Source: Aminobacter ciceronei
GTDB lineage: Bacteria; Pseudomonadota; Alphaproteobacteria; Rhizobiales; Rhizobiaceae
NCBI RefSeq assembly: GCF_014138625.1
Contig: NZ_JACJHY010000013.1
Span: 90,953 to 154,952, forward strand
DNA length: 64,000 nucleotides
Direction: 5' to 3'
Part shown: one piece after another, positions 10,018 to 18,767 of the stretch
How the letters are laid out: every line of letters starts with the position of its first letter
How positions within the stretch are numbered: the first letter of the stretch is position 1
Translations under genes and position numbers: made by a program
The notes under the pieces: model-generated
Database searches by the model: none
What the model was told of the DNA's origin: nothing
Seen by the model: only the letters and a program-made list of their open reading frames with translations

Positions 10018-10275
10018 ATGGAACAAAGCGTAAGCGACATCGACGCCCTGGTTCGGGAAGAAAAGCGCCTGACCGCTGTCGAGAGCCACAATGAGGCGTG
10101 GGCCGAAGGCCTGTCCGCCGGCATCGAGCCCGAGATTATTGCCGAAGCAGCCCTTGCCACGGCTTTTGCCGAGATCGTCGCCGCCAATGGCGAACCTGCA
10201 GCACTCGCCATGCTCGATCGCATGCGCGCCAGGGTGGAAGCCGGTGACTTCGAGCCGGTGCGCCTGCGGCATTGA
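10018..10275 (+). CDS. Conserved hypothetical protein, 85 residues
   Basis: Small acidic, helix-rich cytoplasmic protein with no signal peptide or membrane segment: MEQSVSDIDALVREEKRLTA then VESHNEAWAEGLSAGIEPEI. Codon use is like the neighbours and GGTGAAAG precedes the ATG, so I take it as a real gene. The layout resembles short Rhizobiales hypotheticals. No domain is recognised. Confidence 0.6.
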   Translation: MEQSVSDIDALVREEKRLTAVESHNEAWAEGLSAGIEPEIIAEAALATAFAEIVAANGEPAALAMLDRMRARVEAGDFEPVRLRH

Positions 10276-10448
10276 GCGCCGCCCCACTTCTTTGACTAGC
10301 CGACACGGTTTCGGCATCATGCTGGCACATTGAGGGCGTAACCACGCATTGTCGGAACATGATTCCGGGCGGGGTCATGCGATTGAAAGCGTTGCAGCGT
10401 CGGCCCGAGAGGGGGCAAACGCTCGGGAATACCGGAGCCAGGGATTTG

Positions 10449-11300
10449 ATGCGGCCAAAGACTGAAACTGCGCCCCGCGGCGCAATGCGACTTGCCGTTC
10501 TCGGCCTTGCCGCCTCGCTCGTCCTGCCGCTTCATGCCTCGACGGCTTTTGCGCTTTCCGAAATCAAGCGCGAGGAAATCCCCGCCCCCGTCATGCCGCC
10601 CAAGCCGGCCGCCGACCAGGATGCCGTGCCGGAAAAGTCGGTGCCGATGCCCGACCCGATCCAGACGCCGGCGACCACGGCACCTCAAGGGACCGAAGCA
10701 CCTGCAGGCACCGAAGCACCGTCCGGTTCCGAGCAACCGGCCGACGACCAGCCGGCCGAACCGGATGCCACGCCCACCGAACCGGGCGGCGCCACCGGTC
10801 CCGCCGCCCCCAATCTCGATCCGGAAGGCCCGCTGCCCGAAATCGTCTACGACCTCAGCCGCCTGCCCGAGCCGGTGGCGCGCATGCGCAGCCTCTTGGT
10901 CGAAGCCGCCAAGACCGGCGACATCGAAAAGCTGCGGCCGCTGGTCGGCCAGGGCGAAGCGATGCCGCAATTGTCGTTCGGCGACATCGAGGGCGATCCG
11001 ATCGCCTTCATCAAGGGCCTGTCAGGCGACGGCGAAGGCCAGGAAATCCTCGCCATCATGGAAGAGGTGCTGAACGCCGGCTACGTCCATTTGGGCGAAG
11101 GCACCGACGAGGACCTCTATGTCTGGCCCTATTTCTTCGGCATCCCGCTCGACAAGCTTGATCCGCGCCAGAAGGTCGAGCTGTTCAAGATCGTCACCGC
11201 CGGCGACTACGAAGACATGAAGCAATATGGCGCCTACGTCTTCTATCGCCTCGGCATCACCCCCGAAGGCCGCTGGGCGTTTTTCGTCGCGGGTGATTGA
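10449..11300 (+). CDS. Exported protein with Pro/Ala/Thr-rich linker, unknown function
   Basis: 283 residues. A signal peptide (AMRLAVLGLAASLVLPLHAS, cut near TAFA) is followed by a low-complexity stretch of about 90 residues rich in P, E, T and A (e.g. GTEAPAGTEAPSGSEQPADD). A globular C-terminal domain of about 150 residues starts at LPEIVYDLSRLPEPVARMRS. It includes IEKLRPLVGQGE, VLNAGYVHLGEGTDEDLYVW and YGAYVFYRLGITPEGRWAFF. This looks like a periplasmic protein tethered through a disordered linker. The ATG at 10449 follows a GGAGCCAGGGA ribosome site; an earlier ATG at 10359 is less likely. Confidence 0.7.
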   Translation: MRPKTETAPRGAMRLAVLGLAASLVLPLHASTAFALSEIKREEIPAPVMPPKPAADQDAVPEKSVPMPDPIQTPATTAPQGTEAPAGTEAPSGSEQPADDQPAEPDATPTEPGGATGPAAPNLDPEGPLPEIVYDLSRLPEPVARMRSLLVEAAKTGDIEKLRPLVGQGEAMPQLSFGDIEGDPIAFIKGLSGDGEGQEILAIMEEVLNAGYVHLGEGTDEDLYVWPYFFGIPLDKLDPRQKVELFKIVTAGDYEDMKQYGAYVFYRLGITPEGRWAFFVAGD

Positions 11301-11310
11301 CCCTCGTTCC

Positions 11311-11364
11311 TTCGCCCCGTTCACGGGGAGAAGGTGGCCCGAAGGGCTGGATGAGGGGCGGCGC
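11311..11364. repeat. Short dispersed intergenic repeat
   Basis: TTCGCCCCGTTCACGGGGAG, continuing AAGGTGGCCCGAAGGGCTGG and ATGAGGGGC, includes the hairpin CCCCGT-TC-ACGGGG (11315-11328). I recognise this sequence type as a common Rhizobiales intergenic repeat. It lies 10 bp after a stop codon and could act as a transcript 3'-end structure. The rest of the gap to 11577 shows no gene. Confidence 0.5.
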
Positions 11365-11577
11365 TGACGGCCGGCAAATGTGGAGGGCACTCCCGATCGC
11401 CGGCTTCGCTTTCACAGGGCTTTCGCACCAGTCGATCTTCCGGCAACGGCATGGACTGGGATGACGAATTGGAGAGGCCGCTCGCGGATGGCAGGATTGT
11501 CAGCCATTGAGGTCGCATGACCGAGCGACCCCCATGCCCTGCAGTCCGATCTCGCCCACGAACGGCGGGAGGAAAGA

Positions 11578-12909
11578 CTACTTCACCACGGCTTCCGAAA
11601 ACTCCACCGCCCTGCCCTGCGACGGCGTGGTGATCTCGGCTTCCCACATGACGCGGATGCCGCGGACGATGGTGCCGACCGGCCAGCCGGTGACCTTCTT
11701 GCCGTCATAAGGCGTCCAGCCGGCCTTGGAGCCGGCCTGGGCGTTGGTGATGGTCTGCTCGCGCTTCATGTCGACGACGGTGAAGTCGGCGTCGTAGCCG
11801 GCGGCGATGCGGCCCTTGCGGGCCATGCCGAAGATGCGGTTGGGGCCGTGGCTCGCAAGGTCCACGAAGCGCTCCAGCGTCAGCCGGCCCGCATTGACGT
11901 GGTCGAGCATGATCGGCACCAGCGTCTGCACGCCGGTCATGCCCGAGGGCGAGGCCGGATAAGGCTTGGCCTTTTCAGTCAGCGTGTGCGGCGCATGGTC
12001 GGAGCCGAGCACGTCGACGATACCTTGCGAAATACCGTGCCAGATGCCGTCGCGGTGACGTGCTGCGCGTACCGGCGGGTTCATCTGCAGCAGCGTGCCG
12101 AGACGGGCGTAGTCGTCCGCGCTCATGGTCAGATGATGCGGGGTCGCTTCGCAGGTGGCGACGTCCTTGTGCTGTTCGAGGAAGGTGATTTCCTCCGCCG
12201 TCGAGATGTGCAGCACATGGATGCGGGCGCGCTCTTGCCGGGCGATGCGCACCAGCCGCTCGGTGCACTGAAGTGCTGCGATCTCGTCGCGCCAGATCGG
12301 GTGCGAGGACGGGTCGTTTTCGACGCGCAGGTTCTGGCGCTCGCGCAGGCGGAACTCGTCTTCCGAGTGGAAGGCGGCACGGCGGCGGGTGTTGCGCAGG
12401 ATCGAAGCGACACCCTCGTCGTCCTCGACCAGAAGGTCGCCGGTCGACGAGCCCATGAACACCTTGATGCCGGCAGCACCCGGCAGACGCTCCAGCTCGG
12501 CGACGTCGCCGGCGTTGTCGCGGGTGCCGCCGACCCAGAAGGCGAAGTCGCAATGCATGCGCGCGGTCGCCCGGCTGACCTTGTCGGCCAGCGTCGCTTC
12601 GCTCGTCGTCAGCGGGTTGGTGTTGGGCATCTCGAAAACAGTGGTGACGCCGCCGAGAACGGCCGCGCGCGAACCACTCTCCAGGTCTTCCTTGTGCTCC
12701 AGCCCCGGCTCGCGGAAATGCACCTGGCTGTCGACGACGCCGGGCAGGATGTGCAGGCCGGTGCAATCGATGGTCTCGCCGGCCGAAGCGCGGCCGAGAT
12801 CGCCGATGGCGGCGATCCTGCCATTGGTGACGCCGACGTCGCGAACGCCGCTGCCGTCATGATTGACGACCGTGCCGCCCTTGAGGATGAGATCGAAGGT
12901 GGTAGCCAT
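11578..12909 (-). CDS. Dihydroorotase-family cyclic amidohydrolase
   Basis: 443-residue metal-dependent amidohydrolase. The metal motif at the first strand is DSQVHFREPG (D-x-H-x-H type, with Q in place of the usual x, His as second ligand). GIKVFMGSSTGD contains the Lys that becomes carboxylated. Downstream are HISTAEE (metal His), CEATPHHL and GSDHAPHT (metal Asp). This matches class I dihydroorotase (PyrC/AllB-like), which interconverts carbamoyl-aspartate and dihydroorotate. Substrate remains open because hydantoinase/allantoinase relatives share the motifs; no pyrB is adjacent. Confidence 0.85.
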   Translation of the reverse strand: MATTFDLILKGGTVVNHDGSGVRDVGVTNGRIAAIGDLGRASAGETIDCTGLHILPGVVDSQVHFREPGLEHKEDLESGSRAAVLGGVTTVFEMPNTNPLTTSEATLADKVSRATARMHCDFAFWVGGTRDNAGDVAELERLPGAAGIKVFMGSSTGDLLVEDDEGVASILRNTRRRAAFHSEDEFRLRERQNLRVENDPSSHPIWRDEIAALQCTERLVRIARQERARIHVLHISTAEEITFLEQHKDVATCEATPHHLTMSADDYARLGTLLQMNPPVRAARHRDGIWHGISQGIVDVLGSDHAPHTLTEKAKPYPASPSGMTGVQTLVPIMLDHVNAGRLTLERFVDLASHGPNRIFGMARKGRIAAGYDADFTVVDMKREQTITNAQAGSKAGWTPYDGKKVTGWPVGTIVRGIRVMWEAEITTPSQGRAVEFSEAVVK

Positions 12910-12980
12910 GTCGCGCGTGCCCTTGTCTGGGAATTGCCTGCGGCTTACGTAATGGCTCTCCGAAATGCAAGATCAGGTCC

Positions 12981-13847
12981 ATGCCGACAGCCATCCTCGC
13001 CGACCGCGCCATCATCGATGTTTCCGGCCCCGATGCCGAGCATTTTCTGCAGAACATCCTGACGCTCGACCTCGATGCGCTTGGCCGCAACGAGGCCAAA
13101 CCCGGCGCGCTGCTCGCCCCGCAAGGCAAGATCATGTTCGATTTCCTGGTCTCGCGCAGCACAGACAATGCGCTCAGGCTGGAATGCCGGGCCGACATTG
13201 CGGATGATTTCGTCCGCCGCCTGATGCTCTACCGGCTGCGCGCCAAGGCCGATATTTCCAAGCAGGATCAGGCTGTTGTTGCGGTTACGTGGCAAGATGA
13301 TTCAGCTGCTTCGCACTCTGATTCAACTGTCCGCGACAGCCGCTTCCAGCAGCCTGTCTTCCGCCATTACGGCACTGCCCCCGCGGCCCCCACCGCCCAG
13401 GAAGCCTCCGAGGCCGACTGGCACGCGTTCCGCATCGACAATGGCGTCGCCGAAAGCGGCCCCGACTACGCGCTCTCCGACGCCTTCCCGCATGACGTGC
13501 TGCTCGACCAGATGGGCGGCATCGGTTTCAAGAAAGGCTGTTTCATCGGCCAGGAGGTCGTGTCGCGCATGCAACATCGCGGCACCGCCCGCCGCCGCGT
13601 GCTGCTCGTCTCGGCTGCTTCAGGCCTGCCGGCGCCGGGCACGGAACTCAAGGCCGACGGCAAGGTTCTGGGCACGCTCGGCTCCGTCGACGGCTCGAAC
13701 GGCCTCGCCATCGCCCGCATCGACAGGGTCAAGGCCGCACTCGACGCCGGCAGCGCCATCACCGCCGGCGACGTCACCGTGGCGCTCGCCATTCCTGCCT
13801 GGGCCAGCTTCACCTATCCCGAAGCCACCAGTGCGGAAGACGCCTGA
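12981..13847 (+). CDS. ygfZ: YgfZ/GcvT-domain folate-binding protein
   Basis: 288-residue folate-dependent protein of the YgfZ/IBA57 family that helps assemble or repair certain Fe-S clusters. The diagnostic K-G-C-F-I-G-Q-E motif is present as KKGCFIGQEVVSRMQHRG. The N-terminus FLQNILTLDLDAL and LAPQGKIMFDFLV fit the GcvT-like fold. The next gene (HD hydrolase) starts 3 bp after the stop, so the two are probably co-transcribed. Confidence 0.88.
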   Translation: MPTAILADRAIIDVSGPDAEHFLQNILTLDLDALGRNEAKPGALLAPQGKIMFDFLVSRSTDNALRLECRADIADDFVRRLMLYRLRAKADISKQDQAVVAVTWQDDSAASHSDSTVRDSRFQQPVFRHYGTAPAAPTAQEASEADWHAFRIDNGVAESGPDYALSDAFPHDVLLDQMGGIGFKKGCFIGQEVVSRMQHRGTARRRVLLVSAASGLPAPGTELKADGKVLGTLGSVDGSNGLAIARIDRVKAALDAGSAITAGDVTVALAIPAWASFTYPEATSAEDA

Positions 13848-13850
13848 GCC

Positions 13851-14468
13851 ATGGCCGACCGTCCCGGCGCCCCGCCCCGCGCCTGGCAGCGCATGCTGTC
13901 GGGCCGCCGCCTCGACCTGCTCGACCCCTCGCCGCTCGACGTCGAAATATCAGACATCGCCCACGGCCTGGCGCGTGTCGCGCGCTGGAACGGCCAGACC
14001 TCGGGCGACCACGCCTTCTCGGTGGCGCAGCACTCGCTTCTTGTCGAGCAGATCTTCCGCCGGATCGTGCCCGATGCCGCGCCCGATGCACTGCTGGCGG
14101 CACTGCTGCATGACGGGCCGGAATATGTCATTGGCGACATGATCTCGCCGTTCAAGTCGGTCGTCGGCGGCGGCTACAAGTCTTGCGAGGAGCGGCTGCA
14201 GCACGCCATCCATCTGCGTGTCGGCCTGCCGGCCGAGATCGGCCACGGCCTGAAGAAGGACATCAAGCGCGCCGACCAGATATCGGCCTATTTCGAGGCG
14301 ACAGTGCTTGCCGGCTTTTCGGTCACCGAGGCGACCGAGTTCTTCGGCCGCCCGCGCGGCATCACCGCCGACGGGCTCGAGCTAACGCCGCAGCCGGCCA
14401 AACGTGTGCAGGAGGCCTTCCTCAAGCGCTTTGCCGCGATCGAGAAGCTGCGCGCTTTCACGGCGTGA
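13851..14468 (+). CDS. HD-domain phosphohydrolase (YfbR-like)
   Basis: 205 residues of HD fold: the first His in FSVAQHSLLVEQIF, the HD pair in LLHDGPEYVIGDMISPFK, and the distal Asp in IKRADQISAYFEA. This HD arrangement with an E-x2-x-I-G-D-M segment is typical of YfbR-type 5'-deoxynucleotidases and related nucleotidases. The in vivo substrate is an inference. It follows ygfZ with a 3-bp gap. Confidence 0.82.
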   Translation: MADRPGAPPRAWQRMLSGRRLDLLDPSPLDVEISDIAHGLARVARWNGQTSGDHAFSVAQHSLLVEQIFRRIVPDAAPDALLAALLHDGPEYVIGDMISPFKSVVGGGYKSCEERLQHAIHLRVGLPAEIGHGLKKDIKRADQISAYFEATVLAGFSVTEATEFFGRPRGITADGLELTPQPAKRVQEAFLKRFAAIEKLRAFTA

Positions 14469-14516
14469 ACGCGAAAAACCGCCCGTCTGTTTCCGGGCAG
14501 GCTCTGCCGAAAATCC

Positions 14517-15143
14517 TCAGGCCGGCGGGATGAGCTCCTGGCTGATCTCCTTGAACACCGCCGTTGCCTCCAGCCGTGCTGCATCGGCGGCAAGGGCGGG
14601 GAATTCGGCCATGTCGAGCAGGCCCTGATGGGCGTCGTTGATGAAGCGCAGCACACAGACAACGGCAATGTCGGCATGGCCGATATGGTCGCCGAACCAG
14701 TAGGCGCTGCCGCGTTTGGCGCGCTCGGCCTCCAGCACCGCCAGCACCGAGGCGATCTGCGTGCGGCAGCGTTCGACCCAGACCTCCGAGACATGGGTGT
14801 GCAGCCGCTTCTCGTAGAACAGGCTGACCGCCTTCTCGCCGACGCCGGTGGCGAGCGTCGCGATCTTCAGCGCCTGGTGCCGGGCCGGCTCGGCCTGGGG
14901 GAACATCGCCGCGCCTGCAGGCGCAAGGTGGTCGAGATAATCGAGCATCATGTGGCTGTCGATCAGCACCTCGCCATCGTCGAGCACCAGCGTCGGCACC
15001 CGGGTCAGCGGGTTGTAGGCACGGATCTTGTCGGCGTCGCCGAAGGCCGACCAGGTCTCATGCCGGAACGGGATGCCGTAGAGCCTGAGAGCGATGCCGA
15101 CGCGGCGGACGAAAGGGCTGTCATACTGGCCGATGAGGATCAT
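14517..15143 (-). CDS. Glutathione S-transferase family protein
   Basis: 208 residues: an N-terminal thioredoxin-like domain (MILIGQYDSPFVRRVGIALR, N-P-L-T-R-V-P-T-L and DGEVLIDSHMMLDYL, the cis-Pro and glutathione-binding ES-like positions) and an all-helical C-terminal domain. The ATG at 15143 begins directly at the first beta strand; the frame extends upstream but without family similarity. It is downstream of LtrA on the same strand, separated by a tandem repeat. Substrate unknown. Confidence 0.88.
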   Translation of the reverse strand: MILIGQYDSPFVRRVGIALRLYGIPFRHETWSAFGDADKIRAYNPLTRVPTLVLDDGEVLIDSHMMLDYLDHLAPAGAAMFPQAEPARHQALKIATLATGVGEKAVSLFYEKRLHTHVSEVWVERCRTQIASVLAVLEAERAKRGSAYWFGDHIGHADIAVVCVLRFINDAHQGLLDMAEFPALAADAARLEATAVFKEISQELIPPA

Positions 15144-15218
15144 GTCGTAACGTCCCGGAGCGAAACCTCGGGGGATAGTACACGAGGCAGAGTGCCGTTC
15201 CAGAAGCCTGGCCACGCC

Positions 15219-15316
15219 GGTTCTTCGTCCAGAGCTCCGGTTCGTCGTCCAGAGCTCCAGTTCTTCGTCCAGAGCTCCGGTTCGTCGTCCAGAGCTCCAG
15301 TTCTTCGTCCAGAGCT
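15219..15316. repeat. 20-bp tandem repeat, about five copies
   Basis: Five consecutive copies of a 20-bp unit, alternating GGTTCGTCGTCCAGAGCTCC and AGTTCTTCGTCCAGAGCTCC, so there is also a 40-bp higher-order period. The first copy has GGTTCTTCG and the last is cut to 18 bp. It begins inside the ltrA stop codon region and ends about 75 bp before the GST start. The unit length is not a multiple of three, so it is not a coding repeat; there are no spacers, so it is not CRISPR. Confidence 0.9.
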
Positions 15317-16499
15317 AATGCGCGTGATGTCTGGCCGGCTGCCCCCTGAGTTCGAGCACTGCAACCAGAACCATCACGACAGTGGTCGCCGCCCCGATCG
15401 CCAGCGGCGACAGGTGGCCGGCAAAGGGCACCATGGCCGCAAGGATGGCGATGCCGATGATGTGCGACAGCGGCGCGCGGCCGACGACGTAGAATTTGAA
15501 CAGCAGGTTGCCGGCGAGATAGAGCGCCGAGCCGCCGATCGCCGTCCAGATCAGCGCCGGCTCGGCATGGCCGAGCGGATGGGCAAGCACCAGCTCGTCC
15601 GAAACCGCCACGACGATGATGCCGGCGACCAGGATGACCGGGATGTAGGTGTAGGCGACACGGGCGATCTGGCCGGTGTCTGAGGCCGAGGCGATCTTGT
15701 GGTGGGCGAGTTCCTGCCCGACGTTGAAATAGACAAGCCACATCGCCACCGAGGCGAAGAAGGTGGTCAGGAATGCCGCCAGATTGACCCAGTTCAGTTC
15801 GAGCTCGGCAAAAGTCACGCCCGAAACCAGGATCGATTCGCCGAGCGCGATGATGATGAACAGTGCCGAGCGCTCGGCCATGTGGCCTCCCTCGATGTCC
15901 CAGCCCGTCGTCGACGAGGCGCCATGCCAGGGGGTCCAGAAGCCGAGCGCCGGCGACACCAGTTCGATCAGCAGGGCCACCGCCCACAGCGCGAAACGGT
16001 TCTCGGGCTCGGCCAGTCCGCCTGATATCCAGAACACACCCGACAATGTGAGCCAAAGTCCGATGCGGACGAAGTTGAGGTAGTTGTCGCGGTTGTGGTT
16101 CTTCAGCGCCCAGATCACGAACAGGGTGCGCCCGACCTGCATGACGACATAAGCGAGCGCGAATTGCAGGCCACGACCCTCGAACGCCTCGGGGATAGAG
16201 GTCGACAGCATCAGCCCGGCCAGCATCAGGGCAAACAGCATGCCGCGCACCGGCGCCTTGCGCGGGTCGAGCCAGTTGGTCACCCAGGCGGTGTAGTTCC
16301 ACACCCACCAGACGGCGACCAGCATCAGCAGTCCCTCGAGCGCGCCTGCCACCGACAGATGCTTGAGCAGGAAATGCGACAGCTGCGTCACCGCAAAGAC
16401 AAAGACGAGGTCGAAAAACAGCTCGACGAACTCGACCCTGGCGCTCTCGCCCTGCTGCCGCTTGCGCTGGTAGTCGTTGCTTGCACCGCTCAATGCCAT
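15315..16499 (-). CDS. ltrA: Low-temperature requirement protein A (LtrA) family membrane protein
   Basis: 394-residue inner-membrane protein with about ten to twelve hydrophobic segments. The signature at the N-terminus, RVEFVELFFDLVFVFAVTQL, is diagnostic of LtrA. Later conserved pieces include AERSALFIIIALGESILVSG and HYLDIEGGHMAER-like residues (DIEGGHMAERS). The family was named from a Listeria mutant unable to grow in the cold; its molecular role is unknown. The TAG stop falls in the last copy of the 20-bp tandem repeat. Confidence 0.9.
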   Translation of the reverse strand: MALSGASNDYQRKRQQGESARVEFVELFFDLVFVFAVTQLSHFLLKHLSVAGALEGLLMLVAVWWVWNYTAWVTNWLDPRKAPVRGMLFALMLAGLMLSTSIPEAFEGRGLQFALAYVVMQVGRTLFVIWALKNHNRDNYLNFVRIGLWLTLSGVFWISGGLAEPENRFALWAVALLIELVSPALGFWTPWHGASSTTGWDIEGGHMAERSALFIIIALGESILVSGVTFAELELNWVNLAAFLTTFFASVAMWLVYFNVGQELAHHKIASASDTGQIARVAYTYIPVILVAGIIVVAVSDELVLAHPLGHAEPALIWTAIGGSALYLAGNLLFKFYVVGRAPLSHIIGIAILAAMVPFAGHLSPLAIGAATTVVMVLVAVLELRGQPARHHAH

Positions 16500-16590
16500 G
16501 CCTGTTTCCCCTGATGTTCAATCATCGATAGCCTCGCGGCATTCCGTTCGGTCCGGGCCCATGCGCGGGCTGACCGGACGGCCTTGCCAC

Positions 16591-16980
16591 TCAATCCGGC
16601 GGCGGCGGCAAGGATTTGTCGGCCCGGCACCTGGCGAGCGGCAGGATGTCACCGGCAAAGACCTTTCTGATGCGCTGGTTGCCGGCATCGGTCTCGACGG
16701 TCATGCAGGCGCAGCCATAACCATAACCGGATCCCGGCACATTGGTCTCGACGAACTGCCTGGGATTGAAGTCAGGCGCCTTGTCGGCACCGGCCGCGTC
16801 GGGCCCGTCGGCCTCGCCCTGCGATGTGATCGTCCAGCTCGCATCCTTGTCGATGAGCCAGAGATTGCCCGGCGTCGGGTTGGCGTACCAGCCGCAGCGG
16901 CGCTCGACCGCCGATGCATCACCCAGCGACGCAACGACGAGTGCTCCAACCGCAAGAGCAAGAGAGAGAATCCGCCGCAT
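16591..16980 (-). CDS. DUF4087 domain secreted protein
   Basis: 129 residues. A signal peptide (MRRILSLALAVGALVVASLG, cut near ASA) precedes the DUF4087 core: ERRCGWYANPTPGNLWLIDK, W-T-I-T-S-Q-G and GYGCACMTVETD. The protein ends Pro-rich (KSLPPPPD). The ATG at 16980 is preceded by TTGGAGGCGTGC, a strong ribosome site, so the longer upstream frame is rejected. Function unknown; probably periplasmic with disulfides. Confidence 0.8.
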   Translation of the reverse strand: MRRILSLALAVGALVVASLGDASAVERRCGWYANPTPGNLWLIDKDASWTITSQGEADGPDAAGADKAPDFNPRQFVETNVPGSGYGYGCACMTVETDAGNQRIRKVFAGDILPLARCRADKSLPPPPD

Positions 16981-17077
16981 GCACGCCTCCAATGCATCGG
17001 CAGGAAAACAAGCCGCCCGGTCATTTGCAAGCGGCATTTGCAAGTCTCGATTGATATGGCGCGCGAGCACACGCGGC

Positions 17078-17350
17078 TCAAAGGTGGGGCGCCAGCCCCG
17101 CGACGGTGTCCTTGCTCGATGCCACCGGCACGATCTCGAAGCCGACGAGGTCGGCCCATTCGACGACCCAGCGCTGCAGCAGCGTGACGTTTTCGGCCTC
17201 CACCAGCATGAAGCAGCGGCTCATGTCGGCGGCGATCCAGCTGTGGTGAACGATGAAGCCGTCGGGCGCCAGCCGCCCCTTGTCGCGGAAGCGGCGGTAG
17301 ATCGCCTTCGGGTCGCGCCCGCGAAAATCCTCGATGACAAAGAAAAGCAT
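17078..17350 (-). CDS. DUF3303 family small protein
   Basis: 90-residue single-domain protein of the dimeric alpha/beta-barrel type: MLFFVIEDFRGRDPKAIYRR, then HHSWIAADMSRCFMLVEAEN and WADLVGFEIVPV. The ferredoxin-like arrangement resembles YCII/ABM-type proteins; no activity is known. It is cytoplasmic and stands alone downstream of the SDR gene. Confidence 0.75.
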   Translation of the reverse strand: MLFFVIEDFRGRDPKAIYRRFRDKGRLAPDGFIVHHSWIAADMSRCFMLVEAENVTLLQRWVVEWADLVGFEIVPVASSKDTVAGLAPHL

Positions 17351-17413
17351 CTTTTGTCCGTGCCCCCAACTCTCCGTGGGAGAAGATCAGGGGGCACGGA
17401 ACTTGGCAAGCGG

Positions 17414-18205
17414 TCAGTCGACCAGCGTGCCGCAGCTCAGATTGGCGATCGCTCCGGTCATCGCGCCGGCACGGTCGGATGCGGCGAAGGCGGCGAAATC
17501 GCCGATCTCGGCCAGCGTCGGAAAGCGCCTGAGCAACGGCCCGCTGGCGGCGCGGGCTGAAAGCATGTCGTCGACCGACATGTCTGCGCGCTGCGCAAAC
17601 CCCTCGAAGGCCGCGCGGACATGCGAAACGTCAATCGCTTCCGGGATGGCGTCGGGCCGGAGGCAGATCACCCTGATGCCCTGCGCCCCGAGCTCGCCGG
17701 CGAGGATGCGCGAAAACGCCTCCACCGCCGCACTTGCCACGCCGTTGCCGAGAAAGCCTGCGCCCGACAGCCGCGCGCCCGGTGTCGACAGGGTCAGGAT
17801 CACGCCCTTGCCCCTGAAGTGCCGCGCCACCGCTTTCGCGGTCAGGAAGTTGGTCCTGGTGTAGGCTGCGACAGGCAGCTCGAAATCGGCATAGGACAGC
17901 TCCGCCAGCGGCGTGCCCTGGACATGGGATATGCCGATGGCATTGAGCGCGATGTCGATGCCGCCGGCCTTCGCCGCCACCATGTCGGCGTGGCGCTCCA
18001 CCGCGTCCTCGTCCAGCGCATCGACGACGGCGATGTCGACGTCGCCGCCCAGCGCGCGGATGTCGCTTGCCACCGTCTCCATCTTCGCCCGGCTGCGCCC
18101 GGCCAGGAACACACGCGCCCCGTCGCGGGCGAAGGCCCGGGCGGCGGCGCCGCCGATCGCGCCGCCGCCGCCATAGACAACCGCAACGCGGTTCACGAGC
18201 GACAT
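17414..18205 (-). CDS. SDR-family protein without the usual YxxxK motif
   Basis: 263-residue Rossmann-fold protein of the short-chain dehydrogenase/reductase superfamily. The cofactor loop is VVYGGGGAIGGAAARAFARD, and NAIGISHVQG replaces the usual NNAG segment. Where a catalytic Tyr-x3-Lys is expected, the sequence is GARLSGAGFLGNGVASAAVE, which contains neither Tyr nor Lys, so it may be non-catalytic or use another chemistry. The start at 18205 is 1 bp after the SRPBCC stop, so it is the third gene of the ArsR operon. Confidence 0.8.
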   Translation of the reverse strand: MSLVNRVAVVYGGGGAIGGAAARAFARDGARVFLAGRSRAKMETVASDIRALGGDVDIAVVDALDEDAVERHADMVAAKAGGIDIALNAIGISHVQGTPLAELSYADFELPVAAYTRTNFLTAKAVARHFRGKGVILTLSTPGARLSGAGFLGNGVASAAVEAFSRILAGELGAQGIRVICLRPDAIPEAIDVSHVRAAFEGFAQRADMSVDDMLSARAASGPLLRRFPTLAEIGDFAAFAASDRAGAMTGAIANLSCGTLVD

Positions 18206-18206
18206 G

Positions 18207-18767
18207 TCACGCTCCACCCGCACTGCCGATACGCTCGGCATATTCACCGACAAGCCTTGTGTGGGTGCGCCAGAAGCCGTCGGGTTCGCGGCCCTCGAGT
18301 CTGTCGGCCAGGATGCCGAGATGGGTGTGCCAGCCGGCGGCGACATTGAGCATCGCGCCGTGGTCGGTGAGCCGGCGATGGGTGACCGTCAGCAGCACCT
18401 TGTCGTTGCGCGGCTCGAGCTCGAAGCGCACCTCGGAGCTTTCGCCGGCTTCCGCAGCCCCACCCCAGCTATAGGCCAAAAGATGCGGCGGCTCGCAGGC
18501 GATGACCTCGCCCGGCACCCGGTGTTCGGCGAAAGCGGCGAGATGCGCCGGCGGCGGATCGTCGTTGCGGGTCAGTTGCGAGTTGCGGAAGACGTTCTCG
18601 ACCTTGCCGCCCGCCCGCAGTTCCATCGGGCCGCCGGCAAGCCAGGTGCTGCGCTTTTCGGAGTCGGTGAGATAGCTCCAGATGCGCTCGACCGGGCCCG
18701 GCAGCAGGCGCTCGATGCGCACGGTTCCGGGCTCGGTGACGACGCCGTAAGAAGTATGGATATTCAT
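18207..18767 (-). CDS. SRPBCC/AHSA1 domain protein
   Basis: 186-residue START-like helix-grip protein (AHSA1/CalC branch): VRIERLLPGPVERIWSYLTD, STWLAGGPMELRAGGKVE, and GWHTHLGILADRLEG near the C-terminus. This family often occurs directly after an ArsR-type regulator in proteobacteria, as here, with an ATGA overlap to the regulator gene. It probably binds a hydrophobic ligand; the substrate is unknown. Confidence 0.87.
   Translation of the reverse strand: MNIHTSYGVVTEPGTVRIERLLPGPVERIWSYLTDSEKRSTWLAGGPMELRAGGKVENVFRNSQLTRNDDPPPAHLAAFAEHRVPGEVIACEPPHLLAYSWGGAAEAGESSEVRFELEPRNDKVLLTVTHRRLTDHGAMLNVAAGWHTHLGILADRLEGREPDGFWRTHTRLVGEYAERIGSAGGA

Noticed and set aside
15219..15316. CRISPR array
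   Set aside because: Repeats are directly adjacent with no spacers, and there are no cas genes.
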